NCBI GenBank assembly: GCA_963281255.1
Contig: OY725496.1
Coordinates: 1,922,001 to 1,986,000 of the forward strand
Reading direction: 5' to 3'
DNA: 64,000 nucleotides
Source: Aphrocallistes beatrix
Lineage: Eukaryota > Porifera > Hexactinellida > Sceptrulophora > Aphrocallistidae
Shown: in pieces, positions 35,004 through 46,997 of the stretch
How positions within the stretch are numbered: the stretch's first letter is position 1
Layout: each line of letters starts with the position of its first letter
The notes under the pieces: generated by a model
Told to the model about the DNA's origin: nothing
The model's input: only the letters and a program-made list of their open reading frames with translations
Databases searched by the model: none
Program-made: the position numbers and the translations under genes

Positions 35004-35384
35004 TTGTTCGTGTCTTCCATGATAAATCGAATACAAAATATAGTTATGGTAATAAACAGGAGTTAGCAAGAAAATCCATTCATTGTCCTCGCTCTCTTTC
35101 CATCCTAAACTGTTTCGTACCCACTGCAATGATTTACAGTTTCCATTAGGTTTTGTCCAGTTTTGTCCGTTTTAACCTGTTAAAACCAGGTTTTGTCCAC
35201 TGCCCTGTCCAAAACCTGTTTTGGACGGACAAACCCCAACCCTGCCATTAATTGTCAAGGCATATTTGATCTTAATAATTATTTTTATTCTGAAGAAAAC
35301 AAATGACATATTATATAATTAAGATCACAATTACAAAATAAACATTGGAGTTAGAGAAGTACTATTGAGACGAACTTCTACTTC

Positions 35385-35646
35385 TTGATGGCAGACTATG
35401 GCTTGACTTAGCTTGAGACAGACTTGACTTAGCTTGAGAGACATACTTGACTTAGTTTGAAAGACTTGACATAACTTGAGACAGACTTGACTTAACTTGA
35501 GACAGACTCGACTAAGCTTGAGAGACAGACTTGACTTAGCTTAAGAGACATACTTGACTTAGTTTGAGACAGACTTGACATAACTTGAGACAGACTTGAC
35601 TTAGCTTGAGAGACAGACTTGATTTAGCTTGAGGAGAGACTTGACT
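35385..35646 (+). repeat. Minisatellite GACTTGACTTAGCTTGAGA
   Basis: Roughly ten imperfect units of 20-27 bases built from CTTGACTTAGCTTGAGAGACAGA. It lies between the hAT and a partial family A repeat. The second reading is at 40358-40619. Confidence 0.85.
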
Positions 35647-35649
35647 TTA

Positions 35650-35951
35650 ATATTATTAAGTGATAGAAGGCTGAAATTTTAATAGAATGTGTATATTAAT
35701 ATATCGCACATATGATACAATTATAATCAAAAAATGATGACTCATCACTCAGTTATGACGTCATCATTACGCATCAAAATTTCAAAATTTGGCAAATTTA
35801 GTTATTTTTCGTGCGAAATCCATTATAACACTAAGACAGATGTATTTAGAGATGCTATCTCCCTTATAATTAATCAATGTGACCCCAGGCGTCCAAAGGG
35901 CGCCTCCGGCGGACACCAACCGCGCAGCACAAGCAAACGAATCGCGCTTGT
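35650..35951 (+). repeat. Dispersed family A, 3' part only
   Basis: It begins inside the body (GATAGAAGGCTGAAATTTTA), has TGACGTCATCATTACGCATC, and ends with the GC block and CGCGCTTGT. After a short (TA) run comes CATTAATCGAGTTTTAATAG, the inverse of the family's 5' end. Confidence 0.7.
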
Positions 35952-36196
35952 ATATATGAACATTAATCGAGTTTTAATAGTAAAGATAATTAGTAGAAAT
36001 ACAGCACACTACAGAAATGATAACTCTCTTTCTCATTCTCTCTCTCCTCATTCGGACTCTAGCTAGTGCACTAATATGCATTCAATTTATATAATAGATA
36101 GAATAAAGGGCACAATGAAACTACATAAGAGAAATAAGAATTAACAAAGTAATACAAATATACATAGTAGGAAATACTACAGAAGTAAACTAATAA

Positions 36197-36406
36197 TTAA
36201 GAAAATGTCTTTAATTTACGCTTTTCTACAACTTTCGAAAGAACCATAGAATGATAATTCTTGACTTTATTTGCGAGAAAGCAATTCGCTGTGGTAAAAA
36301 CAAGTTTCTGCACGATGCTCCAATTGAATACTTTATAGTTAAACAACACAATTAAATATTCTTCCAAGTCCATCAATGTGTTCAACTAATATTTTTCTAG
36401 AAGGCC
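36197..36406 (-). pseudogene. Transposase-like C-terminal piece, first reading (see 41170-41641)
   Basis: Sixty-two codons (FNWSIVQKLVFTTANCFLAN ... VVEKRKLKTFS) plus the start of the preceding segment, cut by the gap. The fuller version follows the gap. Confidence 0.35.
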
Positions 36407-36606
36407 NNNNNNNNNNNNNNNNNNNNNNNNNNNNNNNNNNNNNNNNNNNNNNNNNNNNNNNNNNNNNNNNNNNNNNNNNNNNNNNNNNNNNNNNNNNNNN
36501 NNNNNNNNNNNNNNNNNNNNNNNNNNNNNNNNNNNNNNNNNNNNNNNNNNNNNNNNNNNNNNNNNNNNNNNNNNNNNNNNNNNNNNNNNNNNNNNNNNNN
36601 NNNNNN
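36407..36606. other. Assembly gap, 200 N
   Basis: Exactly 200 N. The 4.77 kb before it (31633-36406) equals the 4.77 kb after it (36607-41379). Confidence 1.
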
Positions 36607-37560
36607 TTGATTGAAGAAACTGCCAGGCACAGAAAGCTGATTTTTGGCATGTGTGAGTCTTTTGGCTATAGCTCCAGTAAGTTCGGAGCTCAAAGCAAAA
36701 TGTCGACTCATCATGGAATTATGACGTCATTGTCACATTTTAAAAGTTAAGCAACACAGTTATTCGGGCATAACTCAGTCATTATAGGAGATAGAAGGCT
36801 GAAATTTTAATAGAATCTGTATACTAACACGTCTCCCATATGAGGCAACTATCATCAAAAAATGATGACTCATCACTTTGCTATGACGTCATCATTACTC
36901 ATCAAAATTTTAAAAATTGACAAATTTGGTGATTTTTCGAGTGATATCGATTTTAAAACTAAGATGGACATATTCAGAGATGATATCTCCCTTATAATTA
37001 ACCAATGTCACCTCTAGGCGACCGAAGAGAGCCTCCGGCGGACACGAAGTGTCCGCCAGCCGCGCAGCGCAAGCATGCGAAGCGCGCTTGTATATATATA
37101 TATCTGTTACGAATTGATTGAAGAAACTGTCAGGCCCAGAAAGCTGATTTTTGGTATGTGGGAGTTTTTTGGCTATGGCTCCAGTAAGTTCTGAGCTCAG
37201 ACGAAAATGTCGACTCATCATGGAATTATGACGTCATTGTCACATTTTTAAAAGTTAAGCAATACAGTCATTCGAGCATAACTCAGCCATTTTAGAGATA
37301 GAAGGCTGAAATTTCAATAGAATCTGTATACTAACATACCTCACAAATGATGCAACTATCACCAAAAAATGAAGACTTATCGCTATGTAATGACGTTATC
37401 ATTACTCATCAAAATTGAAAATTTTTGTGATTTTTCGTTCGATATAGTAACAGTAGGACAGACGTATTTAGAGTTGTTATTTCCCTTATAATTAATCAAT
37501 GTAACCCCAGGCGCCCACAAAGTGTCCGCCAGCCGCGCAGCGTAAGCAAAGCGCGCTTGT
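36607..37560 (+). repeat. Two tandem family A copies (second reading)
   Basis: They correspond to 31633-32586. The first ends at 37091 and the second at 37560, each with the GCGCGCTTGT terminus. Confidence 0.7.
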
Positions 37561-37570
37561 GACCATTAAT

Positions 37571-40217
37571 CAGGGTTGGCAGGTTTTGTCCACTTGGACA
37601 AAACCTAGTGGTTTTAACCAGGTTAAAACCGTCCTGTCCATAACCTCTTGGGTGGACAAAACTGGACAAAACCTCAAAATTTAATTCATATTCCTCATTA
37701 ACTGGAAGTCTGGAACCATCAGTAAACTATTGTTAGTCATAAATCACTGTTCGTGTATAAGTAGATTTACGATGTAGCACTATTTAGATACAGTAGAGAT
37801 ACAGTCAAATAAGTAGTAGACATTTTAAATCCCCTAGAACCACAATTACATACAATTCACTCCGATTAACACATACTCCGGATAAGGAGTACAAAATTCC
37901 ACGGTCCCTTGGTGTATGTGTTTACTGAGAGTCGACTGTATGTATAAAGTTATAAACAATTTTCTAGTTTGTTGACAAAACCTGTTGTATAGCATGGTTT
38001 AACCGGCATTCCTAAAGCTCCCACCAGACAAAACACCAAAGATGAATAAAATGTTTACATTTAGCGATTTTATTATACACACTACGTATAGATATTTGTA
38101 CGTAATAATTCTGTTCATTAATGAGGCTCTAATTCCTATCAGAATACACACTGAGTATCCTGAATATCGAACTCCTCCAAATCTAGCTATTCTAAATTCT
38201 AATGTTCAGAAAAGAGACTAAATACTTATTAGCAATCTAGATCTCCCTGCCTTCCCGCTTGAAAATGCCTTGCTTCACGATTGAGACCTATATCATTGAT
38301 GAGATTAGCAATTGATGTGTCGATCAGGTCTTCATGTTTGCAAGAATCACAAGTAAGAAAGGTCTATTAATCAAGAAGGTACTGATACACTTCAGCTGAC
38401 TGTTCCAGCGTGTAACAATTGGTAACTGTGGCTTAACCGATCCAGTTTGATTGGATAAAAGGGATCCTGGGACATGATGTTTTCGGAAGTATTTGTTAAT
38501 TTCTGTGATCTGGTTTATAACTTGTGAGGGTGTGACATCCTTTGATAGCAAGTTTATTATATGAGACGCACAACCGTAGACTGTGAGTGAATCATCTTGG
38601 GATTTCAGCTTAGAACGCATTGATACCATTTTTCTCTCATTGTCAGTCACAATTGCGACAAGCTTGCATCCAAACTTTGCGTTAGCTTCTTTGGTAGCTT
38701 CAACAGCCAAGGTAGCACAATAAGTGGCTGTTTTCTTGTTTGTGCCTGTGTCGACAGAATTCACAAAGTAAGATTTTTCCCCGGTGTAACAATGTGAATA
38801 ATTACAGGAGAATTGTGTATATCGCTCCATCCATCTTGGACAAGGGTAACATCCTTTTCCTTGAGTGAAGCTGCCTGCTTCTATCACTTCATCATATATT
38901 TTGTCAAGAAGGGGGCCAGTTAGTTTTTTTCGTTTAGGAGGAGCATACCCTGGTCGAAGCATGTCAAAGGTCTGCTTGAAGATATCATGCTCTGCAAGAC
39001 TAAAGGGGAGGTTGCAAGCATAGAACAAACGAGCAATCTGTGCATCAAGATCTTCCTTTTGTTGCATACTCGTCTTAAAGACGAAATCATTCATTTTAGG
39101 TTGCAGCCTGCGGAAAATACGCTTTTCGGTTTGAACATCAGGGTCATCACTGATTACTTCAACTTCAGAGCTCAACAAAAGTGAATTGCTAGTATGAGAT
39201 TTTTTCGGTTGAACATTTGCCAATATGAGCTCTAAGTCTGCAAGCTTTGGAGCTAATACACAAACCACAATTGATGCATTTAGCTCTTGAAACTTTTCTG
39301 TCTTCCTCAATCTTCATGAAATATTGCCAAACCGAGTCTACTTGCCTCCCGCCTTGATTCATTGAATGAGCAAAATAATCAATCTATGGTAGAAAATGGA
39401 AATAGTCAATTCAACAATTAGATTTACTACAAATTATTGTAAGTAAGAGCGGCTTGCGAAACACACAGTCTCAACAAACCTGTTTTTCTTATATGGATTG
39501 GGGGTAAACTACTGTAAATATGCCTAATTTTACATAGCTTCACTTCAGGAATGTTTAGTTGTTTACACGTTTACACATCAATAATACACATGATCTAATT
39601 TGAGTACCTATATTAATCTTAATCCATATTACTGAATACCAAAGGAATCTATACTTAGAAAACATTTTGTTGCCCCTCTTGGCGCAAAGAAAATGTTATA
39701 ATGATAAATCAAAACGATTCAGGCTATATTTTCAAACTCACAGGTTTTGTCCAGGTTTTGTCCAAGTTTTGTCGAGGTTTTGCCCAAGTTTTGTCCAGGT
39801 TATGTCCAAGTTTTGTCCAGGTTATGTCCAAGTTTAGTCCAAGTTTTGTCCAGGTTATGTCCAAGTTTAGTCCAAGTTTTGTCCAGGTTTTGTCCAAGTT
39901 TTGTCCAGGTTTTGTCCAAGTTTTGTCCAGGTTTTGTCCAGGTTTGTTCAAGTTTTGTCCAGGTTTTGTCCAAGTGTTGTTCGTGTCTTCCATGATAAAT
40001 CGAATACAAAATATAGTTATGGTAATAAACAGGAGTTAGCAAGAAAATCCATTCATTGTCCTCGCTCTCTTTCCATCCTAAACTGTTTCGTACCCACTGC
40101 AATGATTTACAGTTTCCATTAGGTTTTGTCCAGTTTTGTCCGTTTTAACCTGTTAAAACCAGGTTTTGTCCACTGCCCTGTCCAAAACCTGTTTTGGACG
40201 GACAAACCCCAACCCTG
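37571..40217 (-). mobile_element. hAT transposon, second reading
   Basis: Same element as 32597-35244 with the same CCATTAAT duplications (37563-37570 and 40218-40225). The internal minisatellite is at 39741-39976. Confidence 0.95.
38324..39310 (-). CDS. hAT transposase (DUF659-like), 328 codons open
   Basis: This is the same gene as at 33350-34337 but open from ATG to stop. The N-terminal third has no zinc-finger motif. The segment to about residue 135 carries LPFSLAEHDIFKQTFDML and the PPKRKKLTGPLLDKIYDE block typical of DUF659 hATs. From about residue 185 follow TATYCATLAVEATKEA, LVAIVTDNERKMVSM with the Asp of the RNase H-like core, YGCASHIINLLSKD, and LPIVTRWNSQLKCI with the conserved RW. 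The usual C-terminal dimerisation domain (LRxP... AxSERxFS) is missing, and the family's full length is about 600-700, so it is incomplete or its other exons are lost. Translation of GCYPCPRWMERYTQFSCN in the middle departs from the family and may be noise from small indels. Confidence 0.75.
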   Translation of the reverse strand: MRKTEKFQELNASIVVCVLAPKLADLELILANVQPKKSHTSNSLLLSSEVEVISDDPDVQTEKRIFRRLQPKMNDFVFKTSMQQKEDLDAQIARLFYACNLPFSLAEHDIFKQTFDMLRPGYAPPKRKKLTGPLLDKIYDEVIEAGSFTQGKGCYPCPRWMERYTQFSCNYSHCYTGEKSYFVNSVDTGTNKKTATYCATLAVEATKEANAKFGCKLVAIVTDNERKMVSMRSKLKSQDDSLTVYGCASHIINLLSKDVTPSQVINQITEINKYFRKHHVPGSLLSNQTGSVKPQLPIVTRWNSQLKCISTFLINRPFLLVILANMKT

Positions 40218-40357
40218 CCATTAATTGTCAAGGCATATTTGATCTTAATAATTATTTTTATTCTGAAGAAAACAAATGACATATTATATAATTAAGATCA
40301 CAATTACAAAATAAACATTGGAGTTAGAGAAGTACTATTGAGACGAACTTCTACTTC

Positions 40358-40619
40358 TTGATGGCAGACTATGGCTTGACTTAGCTTGAGACAGACTTGA
40401 CTTAGCTTGAGAGACATACTTGACTTAGTTTGAAAGACTTGACATAACTTGAGACAGACTTGACTTAACTTGAGACAGACTCGACTAAGCTTGAGAGACA
40501 GACTTGACTTAGCTTAAGAGACATACTTGACTTAGTTTGAGACAGACTTGACATAACTTGAGACAGACTTGACTTAGCTTGAGAGACAGACTTGATTTAG
40601 CTTGAGGAGAGACTTGACT
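40358..40619 (+). repeat. Minisatellite GACTTGACTTAGCTTGAGA (second reading)
   Basis: Same array as 35385-35646. It is followed by the 3' part of family A at 40623-40924. Confidence 0.85.
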
Positions 40620-41169
40620 TTAATATTATTAAGTGATAGAAGGCTGAAATTTTAATAGAATGTGTATATTAATATATCGCACATATGATACAATTATAAT
40701 CAAAAAATGATGACTCATCACTCAGTTATGACGTCATCATTACGCATCAAAATTTCAAAATTTGGCAAATTTAGTTATTTTTCGTGCGAAATCCATTATA
40801 ACACTAAGACAGATGTATTTAGAGATGCTATCTCCCTTATAATTAATCAATGTGACCCCAGGCGTCCAAAGGGCGCCTCCGGCGGACACCAACCGCGCAG
40901 CACAAGCAAACGAATCGCGCTTGTATATATGAACATTAATCGAGTTTTAATAGTAAAGATAATTAGTAGAAATACAGCACACTACAGAAATGATAACTCT
41001 CTTTCTCATTCTCTCTCTCCTCATTCGGACTCTAGCTAGTGCACTAATATGCATTCAATTTATATAATAGATAGAATAAAGGGCACAATGAAACTACATA
41101 AGAGAAATAAGAATTAACAAAGTAATACAAATATACATAGTAGGAAATACTACAGAAGTAAACTAATAA

Positions 41170-41641
41170 TTAAGAAAATGTCTTTAATTTACGCTTTTCT
41201 ACAACTTTCGAAAGAACCATAGAATGATAATTCTTGACTTTATTTGCGAGAAAGCAATTCGCTGTGGTAAAAACAAGTTTCTGCACGATGCTCCAATTGA
41301 ATACTTTATAGTTAAACAACACAATTAAATATTCTTCCAAGTCCATCAATGTGTTCAACTAATATTTTTCTAGAAGGCCCACTTACTAGCTTTGCCAAAA
41401 GCTCTTTATTATTCTCGATGGCATAAAATGCTTTCCATAAAACAAGTATAGAATCCAAAACAGGCTCAGATGGGTACTTACTAAGGTCGCCACGGTCCGT
41501 TAAATGCAAAAGTTTAAACTCAGAATCCGAGACTAAATCAGGAAGAATTTCTTTATCAACTGTTAACAGATAAAGACAGACATGATATGGTTTCGTTGGT
41601 CTTAGGTACTGATGGATACAGTAGCCTGCAATAAAGGCCAA
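41170..41641 (-). pseudogene. Transposase-like C-terminal region, family uncertain
   Basis: The minus strand reads FIAGYCIHQYLRPTKPYHVC, then FKLLHLTDRGDLSKYPSE, VLDSILVLWKAFYAI, and after a stop a tail VFNWSIVQKLVFTTANCFLA ending in KVVEKRKLKTFS. An (F/Y)IAGY start, a Cys pair, a (D)RGxLxYPS block and a basic C-terminal tail are arranged like the end of P-element/THAP9-type and related transposase-like proteins. A splice-acceptor-like TTTATTGCAG precedes GYCIHQ. The N-terminal nuclease part is not visible. A 78-codon frame upstream (41943-42179, minus) may or may not belong to it. I am unsure of the family. Confidence 0.35.
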
Positions 41642-42180
41642 TCATTAAAGCACCTGTGGACTGCATTCAATGGTTGATAATGGGAATTTCATTAAGAAAA
41701 GGATTGAAATTGAATTCAACATTACTAGTGGAATAATGAGAAGGAAAGGATGGCAAACAAGAGTCTTGTTGGTCAACAATTATATTTAATATGCTAGAAA
41801 GTTGGAGTCGACGGTCGGTTCAAGAATTTGTAGATAGGAGACATGGGAATTAGAACCCGACATCATACGATGCAGCCCGAAATGGTGCTCCAATGGATTT
41901 GTTTGTAAAAAAAATGACAACACATATGAAATACCACAAGAGTTATCGAATGATTAGTAAATCATTGATGACCTCCTTAATATGCTCTTTGGTTCGGGGT
42001 ATATGGAATGACTGCTTACTGTTTTTAGAATCAGAGTCGTGTAATAAAGCAAGTTCTTGAAAAACAGATTCAATATGTCGGATGTCATTATTTGCAGGAA
42101 TGGAAACGGGGATATTTTGTCCATGAAAATAGGCTGAGGCAGATAAATAGGAACTATTTTCAAAGGTACAAATGTGCATA
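41642..42180. other. Spacer with an anonymous small minus-strand frame
   Basis: A 78-codon frame at 41943-42179 (MHICTFENSSYLSASAYFHG start) has no recognised motif. Nothing else is supported here. Confidence 0.3.
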
Positions 42181-42182
42181 TA

Positions 42183-42209
42183 TCCTTACTATTAAAACTC
42201 GATTAATGT

Positions 42210-42268
<59 letters not shown>

Positions 42269-42746
42269 ACGAATTGATTGAAGAAACTGTCAGGCCCAGA
42301 AAGCTGATTTTGGCATGTGGGAATCTTTTGGCTATGGCTCCACTAAGTTTTGAGCTCAGACGAAAATGTCGACTCATCATGGAATTCTGAGTCATTGTCA
42401 CCTTTTTAATAATTAGAAATTTCAGTTTTTCGACTATAACTCAGCCATTTTAGGTGATAGAAGGCTGAAAGTTTAATAGAATGTGTATATTAACATACCT
42501 CACATATGATGCAACTATCATAAAAAAATGATGACTCATCACTCTGTTATGACGTCATCATTAGGCATCAAAAATTGACAAATTTGGTTATTTTTCGTGC
42601 GATATCGATTATAACAGTAGGAAAGACGTATTTAGGGATGTTATATCCCTTATAGTTAATAAATGTGACATCAGGCGCCCAAAGGGCGCTTCCGGCTGAC
42701 ACAGTGTCCGCCAGCCGCGCAGCGCAAGCAAGCGAAGCGCGCTTGT
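42183..42746 (+). repeat. Dispersed family A, full-length copy with long (TA)n
   Basis: It starts TCCTTACTATTAAAACTCG, has an uninterrupted TA run of about 50 bases (42213-42265), the usual body, one full TGACGTCA (the other site is decayed to TGAGTCA), and the terminal GC block ending GCGAAGCGCGCTTGT. Length about 564 bases. Confidence 0.75.
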
Positions 42747-42929
42747 ATATATATATATATTTCTTTCAGCCATCTAAGCGAGAGCAAACGTGATGTTATT
42801 TTCATCAGAAAACCATATAGACCAACTATTAGGTAATGAAATCAAGGTTAACTTATATTTTAAGTCTTTTAGAGAGTTGGTGATTAAAGCGATTAAAGTT
42901 CATCAAATTTGACAAAAGTTATTTTCTAT

Positions 42930-43258
42930 CATTTTTAGATCCCTAAAGGGGTTCGAAACAATAATCTCGATTTTTAGAATTTCAATGCCAAAATTTCGCC
43001 ACTTAGAGCTACTTTTACCACCTGGTGTCAATTAAAAATAAAAATTACCATACATTTTTTGGGGCGAAATGTCTCACATCTATAACTTCTTTTAATCATG
43101 CCAGATCATCATTTTAATGCTGAATTCGTAGTCAGCACGAAATTTCCAGCAATTTGATAAATATATATTGGACACATTTGGAGAATTTTTTGACTGCGGG
43201 TTCCTAGCAACGGCCAGGAATCTGAAAAAATTCCCGGCCGTTGCTAGGCAAAAAAGCT
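42930..43258. repeat. AAGGTTGGCC-family fragment with CTAGCAACGGCCAG hairpin
   Basis: It matches the left-half body of the family at 14752-17690 (GATCCCTAAAGGGGTTC, CACTTAGAGC, CAGATCATCATTTTAATGC) and the hairpin CTAGCAACGGCCAG / CGGCCGTTGCTAGG. Neither terminus is present. Confidence 0.65.
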
Positions 43259-43261
43259 ACC

Positions 43262-43364
43262 TTCCTTGTAACTAATCAAAGTGAGCCCAGGCACCCAAAG
43301 GGCGCCTCCAGCGGACATAAAGCGTCCGCCAGCCGCGCAGCGCATGCAATCGAAGCTCGCTTGT
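43262..43364 (+). repeat. Dispersed family A, 3' GC-rich end only
   Basis: It carries AAAGGGCGCCTCCAGCGGAC, GCGTCCGCCAGCCGCGCAG and AGCTCGCTTGT. Only the terminal hundred bases are present. The 221 bases from here to 43585 hold nothing recognised. Confidence 0.7.
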
Positions 43365-43589
43365 ATTAATTAAAAGAACAGGAGGATTCAAAATAGGCGA
43401 CTACTAAGTAGTATGTGTAATATAAAAGTTTTGAATAATATGTTATCAATAGTAGTATAAAATACATAATATTTATAATAAATGTAGGTACATAATTAGT
43501 ATAATGTTTTGATAATAAATATTATGGTTTGATAAGTTACCATCTTGTCTTTCATCCTTGGTCCTTATTTTCTAAGTTACTGTCAGGCC

Positions 43590-43672
43590 TGTTGTATCGT
43601 ATTTTGAGACGCTTATGTTACTGGACCAGGGATACTCAATGATAATTGTATACTATCGTATTTTGAGGCGTT
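43590..43672 (+). repeat. Ginger1 left terminal inverted repeat
   Basis: It holds two copies of TATCGTATTTTGAGGCG-type sequence (about 43595 and 43654) separated by CTGGACCAGGGATACTCAAT. Confidence 0.9.
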
Positions 43673-43769
43673 AGCACACATTTACTTAAGTATAAATACT
43701 GACAAAGAAATTAATATTGTATATTTTGAACATAAATTTATACTTGTATTTTTTATTTGATTTCAATTT

Positions 43770-46700
43770 GACTTTTTCTGTTTTGAATTGGACTCTGACG
43801 AATATCAAAGGATAATTAAGTTTCTTACAGAAGAAACTTACCCTGAGGAGGCATTGGCGTCACGGAGTACGAAATGGAATGATAAAAGAAAAGTTTCCCC
43901 CTATTTTATCGGAGATTCCGGCAGACAAGGTTTGTTTTTATACATTTCTTTATTTAGGTTATGAAAATTGTTCCTTTTAGCATCCCTTCAGGGCTTCTAG
44001 CCTTTTCGAATCAACGCGCCCCAGATGTAGAGATTTGTTTTCGTTTACCCAAAAATGTACATTTAGATTGAAATTTGCTATAAATTTGACCAGATTCCAT
44101 ACATCATGTCAATTTTTTTTCTAAAATGCACGTACCCAGTGATTTAGGAATAACCAAATCAATTTCCTTAAATATTAACGCTTTTTCATGAAAATTAATA
44201 ATTTAGAGGGTTAGTTTACATAGGTTTAATAACAAAAAGAGAACTCTAATATAATTAATAAATTCTTAGCACAGTGAATAGGAGTTGGTCCAGGCTGAGA
44301 TGATAAGTATTTTAATTTAGTAGACTTAAATAAGTTGATTTTATTTCGCCTAAGAGAGGCCGGTTATCTTCACGCTTAGTTAATTCTGTAATCAATTTAA
44401 GCCCTACGACATACTACGAAGCTTTGCAATTGTTTCTTTTGCTTTCAAGTTATTTAGGGATAATATACCAACATTGAATATGAATAGTTTGTGAAGTTAT
44501 AAGATTATGAATTCGAAATTCTGATATGACATATGTTCTGTTCTTACTTGAAGTCAATACACTTGTACAAATAATAATTTGACTAATCAAAGGGTATTTA
44601 GAGATTGAATAAATCCCATCGACTCATAAAACGATATTGAATTAACCAGCCGTTACTGGAATAACTATTCGTGACATGTAATAATAATATTGGTTATTAC
44701 ATCAAAGCACTTCTATGTTATTTATTATTCAGCAGCCTTCATGTTGCGTAAGATATTGAGTGATGAAGACATTTTATACTGTAATTCAACCCAATGTCGT
44801 AAAACCATACTACAGATAATGGTGACAACAACAAATAGAGTTCTGATTGCGATAAAATTGGATTTTTATTAGCAATTATTAATACGGTCGAAACCAATTT
44901 TTTCTTACATCAAGTTTTTCCTACTTATCGTTTTTTTTTGCTATCTCAGAATATTTATAAACGTAAAAGTTCACCTTTATTAGTTTCCATCGATTTCTCC
45001 TTACCGTTTGGACCTGTAAAAAAATAGTAAGGAAAACCCAGTTTCGACTGTTTTACACTTATTTTACCATTACTTTTGCAAAGATGTAAAAAATATTTTC
45101 TTTTAAAATTGGGAGTTAGTTAGCTTCGAAGTCGTTATAAATAACAACTACTTAGAATCTGTTGGTACCTACGATATCAATGTAAATATTTAATGATATA
45201 TTGCCTTAGATATCATTTCGGGTGCTAATTTGGTACAACTCGGTTCATTAGATATTTTAGAACGGGCTAAAATCGCTCAACTGTTCCAAGTTATAATCTA
45301 TCATTTTTAATTGCTAGAGAGTGAACGTGAAAGGCACTGAAAAGGATCTGGAAGTCCCTTTGAAATCTCAGCTGCCAGAAATCTACAAGAAGTTCCATGA
45401 TGAACTCGCTGATCCAGTAATGAATGTCACCGTCCATTCTATTCGGCAACGATACACATGGGCAGGGATATACAAGGACATTGAACACTATGTGAGTTTT
45501 TTTAGTGCTTTAAATACGTATTTGGTTTAACAAGTATAATTCCACCATCGAATTCAATATGATAATAGTGACTTGTATGTATTGATAGGTGAGGACTTGC
45601 CATATCTGTCAAACGGAAGCGGCTTTACCACCTCAGCCACAAAAGAAACTCCAACCTATCCCACCGCCATCTCTTCCATGGAAACACATAGGAAAGGACC
45701 TTATTTGTGACCTTGCCGAGAGTGAAGAGGGTTATAAACATATTTTAGTGACTGTTTGCTATCTCAGCAAGTATGTTGTAACCCGGCCTCTAAAAATCAA
45801 AAACCTCAGAAGAAGTTGTCAATATTCTCAAAGACATTTCCCTAGATGTTGGATTACCTAATATTATCCAGCATGATCAAGGAAAAGAGTTCACAAGTAG
45901 TGTAAGTAATTTAGATAGTATAATACCGCTCTACATTTCGATAGAAAACTATAATTTATTTAGCTTCAATGTATTAGATGTTCCAGCAATTTCATCAGAA
46001 GCTACATGTTGATAACCGTAGCACTCGGGCGTACCACCCAATGGCAAATGGTTTAGTAGAAGCACACAATAAGATCTCAAAAGGTAAATTTATCTATTAA
46101 TTACTCAGATATGATCAGATCTCTTGATGCCGTCCTTACTTATCTTATTGATGATATTTTCATTATAGAAAGCTGGTAAAAATGGAGATTCAGACTGGAG
46201 ATCATTGGTCGAAGCTACTCAAGTCCGCAACGATTGCAATGAATTCAACAAAGAAAAGGTCTCATGGACAAACAGCGTTCAAAGTGATGTGGGGAAGGGA
46301 ATCTAGGTATGAAGATCTTCTTTCCGCTATCAATGATCTGGATTCTAATCCCGATGAGGATTTTGAGATGGAGGAAGCTATTCTTACAGAAGTGCTAGCT
46401 CCACAAGGTGATCCAGAAAAGATCGATGTGCTTTCTCCACCGTCTGACCATCACCAGGGAGAATTTCGTATTCTAGAGGAATCTCGCGCAGCAACCCAGA
46501 AGTCGGCTATTGACTCTATCTGTTTGAACAGATAAAACAGAGAATACAATATAACAAGAAGGTCAATGTAGGATAGTGAGTTTAAATGCTAGTGTAGATT
46601 TGTTGCAGTATATTAGAAATAATGTGTGTTCATAACCTTCCTATTATCCCAATACTTAGTTCCTCTCTGAAGAAGGATGATAAAATCCTGTATACGAATA

Positions 46701-46960
46701 TGCCGAAACTAAAGCATTTACCAAACACTAAGAAACAACCCAAATATTTCGGACCGCTTACAGTAGCAGAGGTAACGGATAGTCATGTTACGGTTTCGAA
46801 GGAAGAATTAAAAACCAAACAGGATAAGAAAATTCCCATCCATATCGTACGGCCTTATTTTGAAAGATCTGCTAAACCCCGAGGGAGGAAACGGAAAGCT
46901 ACAGATAATGTTAGCTGCAATCGATCTAGAATTAAATTTGCTCAGGTAATTAAATTTTGA
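43770..46960 (+). pseudogene. Ginger1 transposase (Gypsy-like integrase with GPY/F), exons
   Basis: This is the element's cut-and-paste enzyme. An N-terminal exon (about 43770-43929) reads DEYQRIIKFLTEETYPEEAL. The zinc-binding domain follows (about 45305-45491, KFHDELADPVM ... RYTWAGIYKDIEHY), completed by RTCHICQ at 45589 onwards. The integrase core has IGKDLICDL (first Asp), IIQHDQGKEFTS (second Asp, near 45875) and AYHPMANGLVEAHNKI (Glu, near 46050). Later exons carry the core's C-terminus (about 46169-46534, RSHGQTAFKVMWGRE) and the GPY/F domain (46622-46957, KYFGPLTVAEV), the mark of Ginger1 and Gypsy integrases. GT/AG borders separate the pieces (for example GTGAGT at 45492 and AG at 45588). 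The coding sequence has at least one break and is treated as inactive. Confidence 0.85.
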
Positions 46961-46997
46961 AGATTATAGATGAATGGGCTTGAAATTATATTATGTA

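Larger units (their letters stand above)
32597..35244 (-). mobile_element. hAT transposon, 2648 bp, with 8-bp target duplication
   Basis: The ends are CAGGGTTGG on the left and its inverse CCAACCCTG on the right. Perfect 8-base target duplications CCATTAAT lie at 32589-32596 and 35245-35252, the hAT signature. Both ends carry several TTTTGTCCA / TGGACAAAA motifs, probably transposase-binding sites. The transposase lies on the minus strand. Within the element lie a minisatellite built from the same motif (34768-35003) and a possible nested MITE near 32829-32949 (CAGTC ... GACTG). Confidence 0.95.
36607..41379 (+). repeat. Second reading of 31633-36406 (overlapping contig ends)
   Basis: Constant offset 4974/4973. 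The last base before the gap corresponds to 41379, and the first base after it corresponds to 31633. This is a dovetail overlap between two contigs that were not merged. Differences are few: single bases near 36635-36655, small indels, one in the hAT transposase. Confidence 0.97.

Noticed and set aside
34728-35149. Frames of the FCPSFVQVLSRFC and DKTWTKPGQNL kind at 34728-35149 and 39701-40122
   Set aside because: They translate the GGTTTTGTCCA minisatellite and are open in several frames at once.
31633-41379. Long direct repeats as LTRs of a retroelement
   Set aside because: The two 4.77 kb copies are separated only by a 200-N gap and carry a hAT and other repeats inside. They are contig overlap, with no internal retroelement genes.
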